From Ga0077536 sp943370145 (lineage in GTDB: Bacteria; Pseudomonadota; Gammaproteobacteria; Ga0077536), in contig CALRPY020000026.1 in the NCBI GenBank assembly GCA_943370145.1, positions 1-58,480 of the forward strand: DNA of 58,480 bases, given 5' to 3'. Shown in pieces: positions 11,441-18,234 of this stretch; within the stretch, counting starts at the first letter, position 1, and every line of letters starts with the position of its first letter. Position numbers and translations under genes: made by a program. The notes below the pieces were generated by a model. The model ran no database searches. It saw only the letters and a program-made list of their open reading frames with translations, and had not been told where the DNA came from.

Positions 11441-11745
11441 CGCAGGCACCCGGGCTTGATGGAACCGGACGGACACACGCACCCGGCGCACGTCCTCTGG
11501 AGCAGGAGCTTAACAGCCCCATCACCCGCCGGTAGCTGGTCGGGTGGGCTTGAGTCGATGCGCCAGCCCTCTGGCCTGCACGCTGCCCGCAGGCTTTGTC
11601 CTGCGCATCCCGCGGCGGCCGGCCCTCGCCCCGGTCGAGCAGATTTCATCGCGTGGCCGGCATATATGCTGGCGACGTCAAATATCACACCTGTTTTCGT
11701 CGCGAGCGTAGGGCTTTGCGCGGGTGGATACGGCAGACACGGTAC

Positions 11746-11761
11746 TGGCATCAATCATGCT
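11746..11761 (+). promoter_or_regulatory. Sigma-54-type promoter candidate
   Basis: TGGCATCAATCATGCT matches the -24/-12 pattern TGGCA-N7-TGC with GG and GC separated by exactly the canonical spacing (GG at 11747-11748, GC at 11759-11760). It would start transcription near 11772, about 65 bp ahead of the GTG start of the outer-membrane protein. No enhancer-binding protein site was recognised. Confidence 0.5.
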
Positions 11762-11774
11762 CGAGCACAGGGAA

Positions 11775-11806
11775 GCGGCGGCCCTCCTCACGGGGCCGCC
11801 GCTTTT
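11775..11806 (+). terminator. Strong hairpin with T-tract in the leader of the outer-membrane channel gene
   Basis: A perfect 10-bp stem GCGGCGGCCC / GGGCCGCCGC (11775-11784 and 11793-11802) is followed by TTTT. It has the form of an intrinsic terminator but sits between a promoter candidate and the gene at 11836, with no + strand gene upstream to terminate. It may be an attenuator, a 5' stabilising stem, or the end of a short RNA. Confidence 0.6.
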
Positions 11807-11835
11807 CGCTCGTCTACAGATACGGAGAATTCCCT

Positions 11836-13410
11836 GTGCCCTTGCCAGACCTGCTGCCCGCAGCAAACGAGATATTGCCTGACCGACCGCGCCCGGCCGC
11901 ACTCCCGCCACTCACTGCCCGCAATCCTGCACGGCGGCGCCCGGCGCGCTGCGGCGTCCTGCTCGTCGCCGGCTTGGTGGCGGCACAAGCTGCCGCCTAC
12001 GATGCGCCACCAGCCCCGACGCCCGCCGCCACGCCGGCCAAGACCACCTACGCGGTGCGCGCGCGGAGCAACTCCACGCATCCCGAATCCGATCCGCCGC
12101 GCTACGTGCGCAACCTGGCCAAGTCCGGTGTCGAGCGCTTCAAGGACATCGACTGGCTGGACGCCGGTCTCGACTTCCGCGAACGCTACGAATTTCGCGA
12201 GGACGACATTCGCCGTCCGTCCCTGGACACGGATCACAACTTCCTGCACCGGACCCGCGCCTACCTCGGCGTGCGCGAAATCGCGGACCCGCTGCGCTTC
12301 GCGCTGGAATTCGAGGATGCCCGCAACTCCAACAGCGTCTACCCGGCCGATACGCGCGACGTCAACAAGACCGAACTCATCCAGGGCTACGGCGAACTGT
12401 ATTTCAAGGGCGCGCTCGGTGCGGACGACCTCGGCAACCAGCGGCCGGTGCGCCTGCGCGTAGGCCGCATGGCCTGGGAATCGATTGATCGGCGCCTGAT
12501 CGCGAACAACCAGTGGCGCAACACCACCAACAATTTCGAAGGCATGCGGCTGAACCTCGGCCAGGAAGCCAACGACTGGGAAGTCGACCTGTGGGGCGTG
12601 AAGCCCGTCATCCGCGACACCGAGGAATTCGACAGCCGCAACGGCGACGTGTGGTTCTACGGCGGCATCTTCAACTGGCGCCGCTGGTCCGACGTGGTCA
12701 CGCTGCAACCCCACTACATTGGCCTCAAGCAGCGCGCCCGCGCCGGTCAATCCAGCCGCGAAGTGCATTCGCCGGGCTTGCGCGGGTTCGGCGTGTTCCC
12801 GGGCACGAACGTCGATTTCGATCTCAGCGCGCTGTACCAGTTCGGACGTGACGCGGGACGCCAGAAGTCGGCATGGGCGTACATCGTCGAGTTCGGGTAC
12901 ACGTTCTCGCAGGCCTGGAAGCCGCGCCTGAGCGCCTTCTACGGTTACGCCAGCGGCGACCGCGATCCGACGGACGGCGACGACAACCGTTTCGAACGCT
13001 TCTTCGGCTTCGCCCGGCCGTGGTCGGCGGACGACAACGTGATCTTCGAGAACATCAAGACGCCCAAACTCCACTTCGCGTTCGAACCGCGCAAGGGCCT
13101 TGCCGTCGATGGTGGCTACTCGTGGTACTGGCTCGCGAGCGATCGCGATCGCTTCAACAACCTGCTGAACGGCATCAACGGCGACAACCGCTTCAATCGC
13201 GACCGCAGCGGGGCGAGCGGAGACGCTCTCGGCCAGTCCGTCGACGTGCGCGTACGCTACCCGGTGACGTCACATATCGACACCACGGTCGGCTATTCCC
13301 ACTGGATAAACGGCGGCTTCGTGCAGACGAGGCAACGGGTGGCCCTGGGTGAGACGACGGACGCAACCAATTTCCTCTATTGCGAAGTGTCGATCAGGCT
13401 GTTCGAGTAA
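11836..13410 (+). CDS. AlgE-like outer-membrane export channel (alginate export family)
   Basis: 524 aa outer-membrane beta-barrel protein. After a basic N-terminal stretch a signal-like hydrophobic segment (CGVLLVAGLVAAQAAA) precedes the mature part. The body matches the alginate-export/AlgE-like family: DAGLDFRERYEFREDD, an HRTRAYLGVRE strand, LRVGRMAWESIDRRLIANNQWRNT in the first half, and a terminal strand ending in Phe-Glu. The family covers alginate secretion channels and many uncharacterised porin-like proteins; no alginate biosynthesis genes are nearby, so the substrate is open. I chose GTG at 11836 because GGAG lies 8 nt ahead; longer in-frame starts run through the promoter/hairpin region. 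Confidence 0.75.
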   Translation: MPLPDLLPAANEILPDRPRPAALPPLTARNPARRRPARCGVLLVAGLVAAQAAAYDAPPAPTPAATPAKTTYAVRARSNSTHPESDPPRYVRNLAKSGVERFKDIDWLDAGLDFRERYEFREDDIRRPSLDTDHNFLHRTRAYLGVREIADPLRFALEFEDARNSNSVYPADTRDVNKTELIQGYGELYFKGALGADDLGNQRPVRLRVGRMAWESIDRRLIANNQWRNTTNNFEGMRLNLGQEANDWEVDLWGVKPVIRDTEEFDSRNGDVWFYGGIFNWRRWSDVVTLQPHYIGLKQRARAGQSSREVHSPGLRGFGVFPGTNVDFDLSALYQFGRDAGRQKSAWAYIVEFGYTFSQAWKPRLSAFYGYASGDRDPTDGDDNRFERFFGFARPWSADDNVIFENIKTPKLHFAFEPRKGLAVDGGYSWYWLASDRDRFNNLLNGINGDNRFNRDRSGASGDALGQSVDVRVRYPVTSHIDTTVGYSHWINGGFVQTRQRVALGETTDATNFLYCEVSIRLFE

Positions 13411-13532
13411 ATCCGGGCGCACCGGACGTCCTGCGCCCGCCGCAGAGGGCCGCATCCCGGGATGCGGCCCGCCTGCTGGGGCGCAGTCCCCGCCCGGACA
13501 CGGGCGATACCATTTTCCACAGCAACGCACAG

Positions 13533-13826
13533 ATGACGCCCCAGGTAATCCTCGAATTCCGCGCCAGGGACGGCTGCATCGACAAGGTCCGCGACCGGCT
13601 GCGCAGCGTGCTGCCCGACACCCGCGGCTTCAAGGGCTGCGTGACGCGGCACGTCGTGCAGAACCAGGACGACCCGGCGCAGATCCTGTTCGTCGAGCAA
13701 TGGGACACCCGCGCGGATTACGAGGCCTACCTCGCGTGGCGCGGCAAGCGCGGCGACATGGAGATCGTCGGCGCGATGATGGCAGGCCCGCCAACGACCC
13801 GCTTCTTCGACTTCTTCGGGATCTGA
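13533..13826 (+). CDS. ABM-domain (antibiotic biosynthesis monooxygenase-like) protein
   Basis: 97 aa dimeric alpha+beta barrel protein. The pattern VILEFRARDGCIDKVRDRL, then GFKGCVTRHVVQNQDDP, ILFVEQWDTRADYEAYLAWR is typical of ABM/YgiN-like proteins, which include cofactor-free monooxygenases and small-molecule stress proteins. No residue allows a substrate to be assigned. Its ATG at 13533 lacks a strong ribosome site; longer in-frame starts would add a low-complexity extension, so the short form is preferred. It lies 122 bp downstream of the outer-membrane channel gene on the same strand. Confidence 0.75.
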   Translation: MTPQVILEFRARDGCIDKVRDRLRSVLPDTRGFKGCVTRHVVQNQDDPAQILFVEQWDTRADYEAYLAWRGKRGDMEIVGAMMAGPPTTRFFDFFGI

Positions 13827-14014
13827 ACGCCCGCCGTCGCGCCCGCGCGCACCAACTCACCTGGCCGTCCCTCGAACCTGACCACGCCCCGTCACCGCCA
13901 GGGTCGCCTGCGACAAAATGCCGCAGGCGGCAGCGCGTGCGACTTGCGTCGGATCAAGCAGAGTACGCGCCGTCCTCGCGTCCAATACGCGCAAACCACG
14001 CCGCCAGGGATTCA

Positions 14015-16102
14015 ATGAACGCACGCCGCACCCATCAACTCATGCTCGCCACCCTCGGCGCGCTCTGCATCACCAGCGGCGCGCAGGCCGCCGCCGAAGC
14101 CGGCGCGGAGGCACCGCAGACGGTCGTCGTGCGCGGCCGCCCACTGTCGCCGTTCACGCACCAGTCCGCGTGGACCGCGCTTGCCGAGCCGAACGTCGCG
14201 TACCTGCTCAAGCGCGTGCCCGGCGCGAATCTGAACTTCAACGGTTCGCTGGCCGGCATCGCGCAGTACCGCGGCCTGTTCGGGCCGCGCGTCAACGTGC
14301 TGGTGGACGGCACGAGCTTCGGCAACGCGTGCCCGAACAACATGGATGCGCCGCTGCACTACCTGCCGCGCACGCAACTGGAAGACCTGGAGGTGATCCG
14401 CGGCATCGCCCCGGTCAGCTCCGGCATCGAGACGATAGGCGGCACCGTGATCGCGAACCCCGTGCGCCTGTCCTTCGCGAACGGCGACGCGCCAGAGTTC
14501 CACGGCAACATCAACGGCGGCGGCCAGAGCGTCGACGACGGCTATGCGGTGAACGGCCTGTTCGGCGTCGCGAACGCGCAGCATCGCGCCCAACTCGGCG
14601 TCAGCCGCGAGGAAGGCGACGACCGCGAGTTCGGTGACGGGCGGATCCGGCCGTCCGCGTACGCGCGCGACGCCTACGATCTCGACTACGGCTACCGCAC
14701 GGGCGCGCACGAATTCGATGCCGGCTACCGCCGCAACGAGACCGGCGAGACCGGCACACCCGCGCTGCCGATGGACGACATCTACTCCGATGCGGACATG
14801 GGCCGCGTCGGCTATACCGGCAGTGTCAACGGCGTCGAGGTCGGCGCCCGCGCCTGGTATACCGACATCGCGCACCGCATGAGCAACTACGACATGCGCC
14901 GCGTCCCGCTCGGCCGCGAGCGGCACGTCGACGCCACGGCGGAAACGCTCGGCGCGAAGGCGCACGCGGGCGTCGCGGCGGGTGGCGGCCATCTCGAGAT
15001 CGGCGGTGACATGCTGCGTGTCGGCAACGACTCGACGATGTTCTCGCCGACGAACGCGGTCTTCTTCGCCGACAACTTCCAGGACGTGCGCCGCGACGCC
15101 TACAGCGTGTACGGCGAGTGGGCACGCCCGCTCGCGGAGCGCACGGAGCTCGAACTGGGCCTGCGCTACACGCACGTGGCGATGGAAGCCGGTCGCGTCG
15201 ATGCCAGCGTGGCACGAATGGCGCAGGGCGGCCTGCGCACGCTGCGCGATCGCTTCAACCAGGCCTCGCGCGATCGCGACGAGGACCTCGTCGACTGGGC
15301 GGCGGTCGTCACCCACGCCCTGGACGAGGCCTGGCGCGTCGAACTCGGCGTCGCGCGCAAGAGCCGCGCGCCGAGCTACCAGGAGCGCTACCTGTGGAGC
15401 CCGCTGGAGGCGAACGCGGGCCTCGCGGACGGCAATCTCTACGTCGGCAATCTCGCGCTGGACCCCGAGATCGCGCACCAGGTGGAACTCGGCCTCACGT
15501 GGGAAAACGCGCGCGCGCACGTCACGCCGCGCGCCTTCTATCACCGCATCGACGACTACATCCAGGGCACGCCCGCGACCGACCGGACGGTCATCCTGGT
15601 CGCGACCGCGAACGGCGACGCGACGCCGCTCCAGTTCAGCAACGTCGACGCCGAGCTGTACGGTCTGGACGCCGAATGGGGCCTGCGGCTCGCCGATCGC
15701 TGGCACCTGGACGGCGTCGTCAGCTGGGTGCGCGGCGAACGGCGCGACATCGACGACGATCTCTTCCGCATCGCGCCGCTGAACACGGTTGTCGACCTGA
15801 GCTATCGCACGGAGCGCTGGTCGCTGACGGGCGAAGGCGTGCTGTACGCCGCGCAGGACGCGGTGTCGTCGACCAACGGCGAGACCTCGAGCGCCGGCTA
15901 CGGCGTGCTCAATCTCTATGGGCAATACGATTTCGTGGCGCAGGGCCTGACGGTGACCGCCGGCATCGAGAACCTGCTCGACAAGACCTACCGGCCGCAC
16001 CTGAACGGCATCAACCGCGCGGCGAACCCGGACATCGCGCTCGGCGATCGCCTGCCCGGCGACGGCATCAACGGCTTCGTGCAGCTTGGCTGGCGCTGGT
16101 AG
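14015..16102 (+). CDS. TonB-dependent copper receptor, OprC/NosA-like
   Basis: 695 aa outer-membrane receptor. The signal peptide (LATLGALCITSGAQAA) is followed by a plug (LEDLEVIRGIAPVSSG, the usual VxVxRGP-like element) and a 22-strand barrel ending in aromatic Trp. Two features indicate copper. A CxxxM motif occurs at Cys106-Met110 (ACPNNMDAPLHY), aligning with the CxxxM-MDPP stretch of OprC, and an HxM motif occurs at His287-Met289 (AHRMSNYDM), matching the second copper-binding pair of OprC. ATG at 14015 is preceded by AGGGA; the longer frame upstream is not used. It could supply copper to cuproenzymes, although none is adjacent. Confidence 0.8.
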   Translation: MNARRTHQLMLATLGALCITSGAQAAAEAGAEAPQTVVVRGRPLSPFTHQSAWTALAEPNVAYLLKRVPGANLNFNGSLAGIAQYRGLFGPRVNVLVDGTSFGNACPNNMDAPLHYLPRTQLEDLEVIRGIAPVSSGIETIGGTVIANPVRLSFANGDAPEFHGNINGGGQSVDDGYAVNGLFGVANAQHRAQLGVSREEGDDREFGDGRIRPSAYARDAYDLDYGYRTGAHEFDAGYRRNETGETGTPALPMDDIYSDADMGRVGYTGSVNGVEVGARAWYTDIAHRMSNYDMRRVPLGRERHVDATAETLGAKAHAGVAAGGGHLEIGGDMLRVGNDSTMFSPTNAVFFADNFQDVRRDAYSVYGEWARPLAERTELELGLRYTHVAMEAGRVDASVARMAQGGLRTLRDRFNQASRDRDEDLVDWAAVVTHALDEAWRVELGVARKSRAPSYQERYLWSPLEANAGLADGNLYVGNLALDPEIAHQVELGLTWENARAHVTPRAFYHRIDDYIQGTPATDRTVILVATANGDATPLQFSNVDAELYGLDAEWGLRLADRWHLDGVVSWVRGERRDIDDDLFRIAPLNTVVDLSYRTERWSLTGEGVLYAAQDAVSSTNGETSSAGYGVLNLYGQYDFVAQGLTVTAGIENLLDKTYRPHLNGINRAANPDIALGDRLPGDGINGFVQLGWRW

Positions 16103-16340
16103 CGCGGCGCCACGCCGCGCGAATCCGGCCGGCGCGCCGCATCCGCACGGCTTCGTCACCTGCCGCCGGTGCCGCCCGCGCGCGAGGCCGCGGGGTGGCC
16201 GCGAACACGGACGGGCGCCGCGTGGGGGGAGCCATCCCCGCGGCATGCGCTGGCGATGCCGGTGCCGCATCTGTTAGCGTGCGCGCGAGCGCCCGGCGGC
16301 AACGGCAACAGGCGCAACCCATGCTGGACGGAGACCCGCG

Positions 16341-16955
16341 ATGTACCTGCCTCCCCATTTCCGCGAAGACCGGCTCGATGTGCAGCATGCGCTGGTGCGC
16401 GCGCGTCCGCTCGGTACGCTCGTGACCGCCGGTCCGGGGGGCCTCGTCGCCAATCACGTGCCCTTCCTGCTCTACGCGGACGAAGGTCCGCTCGGCACGC
16501 TGCGTGCGCATCTCGCGCGCGCCAATCCGCAGCTGGGCGAACTCGGCACTGTCGCCGAATGTCTGGCGATATTCCATGGCGAGGAGGACTACATCTCGCC
16601 GGGCTGGTATGCGACAAAGCGGGAGACCGGCAAGGTCGTGCCCACCTGGAATTTCGTGACGGTGCACGCGTGGGGCGCGCCGCGCGTGATCGACGACGCC
16701 GCGTGGCTGCGGCGCCAGGTCGGGGACCTCACCGACGCGCACGAAGCGCGGCAGCCGGCGCCGTGGCGGGTCGACGACGCGCCGGCGGACTATCTCGCAA
16801 CGATGCTCAAGGGCATCGTCGGCATCGAGATCCCGATCGCGCGCATCGAGGGCAAGTGGAAGATGAGCCAGAACCGCTCCGACGCCGACCGGGCCGGCGT
16901 CCGGGCCGGACTGCGCGCACAGGGCAAGGACGACTTCGCCGCGGCCATCGAGTAG
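16341..16955 (+). CDS. FMN-binding negative transcriptional regulator, PaiB family
   Basis: 204 aa split-barrel flavoprotein-like protein. The family hallmarks are MYLPPHF at the N-terminus, RPLGTLVT, HVPFLLY, GPLGTLRAHLARANPQ, IFHGEEDYISPGWYATK and VVPTWNFVTVHAWG, and the C-terminal KMSQNRSDADRAGV. PaiB was named for repressing sporulation and protease genes in Bacillus; in proteobacteria the role is mostly unknown. The ATG is the first in frame. Upstream of it, beyond the copper receptor, there are 238 bp without other genes. Confidence 0.9.
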   Translation: MYLPPHFREDRLDVQHALVRARPLGTLVTAGPGGLVANHVPFLLYADEGPLGTLRAHLARANPQLGELGTVAECLAIFHGEEDYISPGWYATKRETGKVVPTWNFVTVHAWGAPRVIDDAAWLRRQVGDLTDAHEARQPAPWRVDDAPADYLATMLKGIVGIEIPIARIEGKWKMSQNRSDADRAGVRAGLRAQGKDDFAAAIE

Positions 16956-17005
16956 GTCAACCGAATGCCTGGCGGCGTGTTCAGCGCTGCTTTTGCCACA
17001 GAGAA

Positions 17006-17056
17006 CACCGGGCAACTGTGTCCCGCGCTGCGCTCAGACGGTCTGTAGGGTCCACG
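17006..17056. repeat. Composite repeat unit, copy A
   Basis: About 50 bp (starts CACCGGGCAACTGTGTCCCG, ends GGGTCCAC) that is repeated with a few substitutions at 26926-26976. In both places it is followed by a GGTGTCAGATTT palindrome, so the two may move or spread together. Confidence 0.75.
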
Positions 17057-17091
17057 ACCTGCGGGTTCCGACCATGGCGGAGAACAGGAGA

Positions 17092-17159
17092 AAAGGTGTC
17101 AGATTTGAGAAAAGGTGTCAGATTTAAAATCTGACACCTTTTCTCAGACACCTTTTCTG
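17092..17159. repeat. GGTGTCAGATTT palindromic repeat, copy 2 (nested)
   Basis: The inner palindrome 17108-17146 has 19-bp perfect arms (GAGAAAAGGTGTCAGATTT and complement). It is embedded in a second, partly overlapping copy so that the left arm is present twice and the right arm half-repeated (AGACACCTTTTC), a nested insertion or duplication. Confidence 0.85.
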
Positions 17160-17213
17160 CCCTCGATTTGGCAGCGGGCAAGCACTTTCACAGCAACGGT
17201 CATGACGAGCTTG

Positions 17214-17254
17214 GGGAAAAGGTGTCAGATTTCAAATCTGACACCTTTTCCCCA
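17214..17254. repeat. GGTGTCAGATTT palindromic repeat, copy 3
   Basis: Perfect palindrome with 20-bp arms around a single central C: GGGGAAAAGGTGTCAGATTT and its exact complement. It lies about 68 bp downstream of copy 2. Confidence 0.88.
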
Positions 17255-17585
17255 GGCCCTGAACACCGCACGGTGCTGGCGTTTTTTGCCACCGGACACC
17301 GAGAAGGACTGATTGGGCCGGTGACTGCGGCATGGCGCCGCCACTGCGTCGGCACTTTCCTGCCATGCATCGGATCCATCCCTGCTCTTCCTGTTCTCCG
17401 CGGTGGAATCCGTATCTTGACGGGCCAACGGGCACGGCACGTTGACCATGGAACACGGAGCACAAGGGATTGAAGAGCGGGGTGGTGCAATGCGCGGCAA
17501 GGCGCCTCCGGCGTCACGGCCCCACTCGATCGTTCTCTGCATTCCCTGTGTTCCCGGGGGCCTAGCCATGCACCCGATGCCCTGG

Positions 17586-18023
17586 TCACCCCCGCACGTC
17601 GATGCGACACGGCTGGGCCGTTGCGCGGCGCTGAATGCTGATATGCAGCACGCCGTCGCGATGGCGCGCCTGCACCGCATCCGGGTCGATGTCCTCGGGC
17701 AGCATCACGACGCGCCGGAAACGGCCGGCGAAGCGCTCGTCGATGTGCACGGTCGCCTTTTCGGGCTGCATCTGCCGGGCGCGTTCACCGGCGATGGTCA
17801 GCACGCCCTTCTCGATCCGGACCTCGAGCGCGGACGGCTCGAGGCCCGGCGCGAACGCGACGATCTCGACCGAGCCGGGCGTGCCGCCGACGTTCAGCGC
17901 GGGAAACGTACCGCGGGCCAGGCCGCGGATGCTGGGATGGACGTCGACGCGCTGCTGCATTTCGCGAAGCAGCCGGTCGAGTTCCGAAAACAGATCTCGT
18001 GGAAACAGCGATTGCACGAGCAT
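17586..18023 (-). CDS. Small heat-shock protein, Hsp20/alpha-crystallin family
   Basis: 145 aa ATP-independent holdase chaperone of the cytosol. The N-terminal arm (LFPRDLFSELDRLLREMQQ) precedes the alpha-crystallin domain: VEIVAFAPGLEPSALEVRIE, GVLTIAGER, a long ERFAGRFRRVVMLPEDID segment and DGVLHISIQRR. Class A-like bacterial sHsps have this FxRxxxLP element; here it reads GRFRRVVMLP. ATG at 18023 is taken because it starts the family N-terminus and AGGTG lies just upstream; the longer frame is low-complexity. It is transcribed away from selD with about 210 bp between starts. Confidence 0.9.
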   Translation of the reverse strand: MLVQSLFPRDLFSELDRLLREMQQRVDVHPSIRGLARGTFPALNVGGTPGSVEIVAFAPGLEPSALEVRIEKGVLTIAGERARQMQPEKATVHIDERFAGRFRRVVMLPEDIDPDAVQARHRDGVLHISIQRRATAQPCRIDVRG

Positions 18024-18234
18024 GTGGCACCTGCGTGAATTCCCTCCTCTCGATGGCGGGCGGGGCCACGCCACCGTTGCCCGGAGATCCAGGGACGGTC
18101 GTCGGAACGTCAAGGGCGGCCGCGCGCAACACACGACACATGACCGCGGCGGGCCCGTCGGCAATAATCATCGACTGCCGGCGCCGCACAACCGCCGGCG
18201 GGCCACCTTCACTGCACAGGCTGCCGAACGCGCG

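Larger units (their letters stand above)
16956..17585. other. 630-bp gene-free gap rich in repeats
   Basis: No supported gene. It contains the composite repeat 17006-17056 (also at 26926-26976), two palindromic GGTGTCAGATTT elements (17092-17159 and 17214-17254), and scattered fragments resembling the CCACGGAGAACACGGAG family (for example around 17385-17400 and 17445-17462). It lies between the PaiB-like gene and the convergent hsp20 gene. Confidence 0.7.

Noticed and set aside
11596..11835. Longer start for the AlgE-like protein
   Set aside because: The extra 80 codons cross the promoter and hairpin region, are basic and low in similarity, and lack a signal peptide; GTG at 11836 has a proper ribosome site.
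13349..14014. Longer start for the copper receptor
   Set aside because: The extra 222 codons overlap the ABM-domain gene in another frame and are Arg/Pro-rich; the ATG at 14015 begins the signal peptide with AGGGA ahead.
14012..16270. Long minus-strand open frame (752 codons) opposite the copper receptor
   Set aside because: G+C-rich antisense shadow: no domain, Arg/Ala/Val-rich composition, and the + strand frame has clear signal peptide, plug and barrel features.
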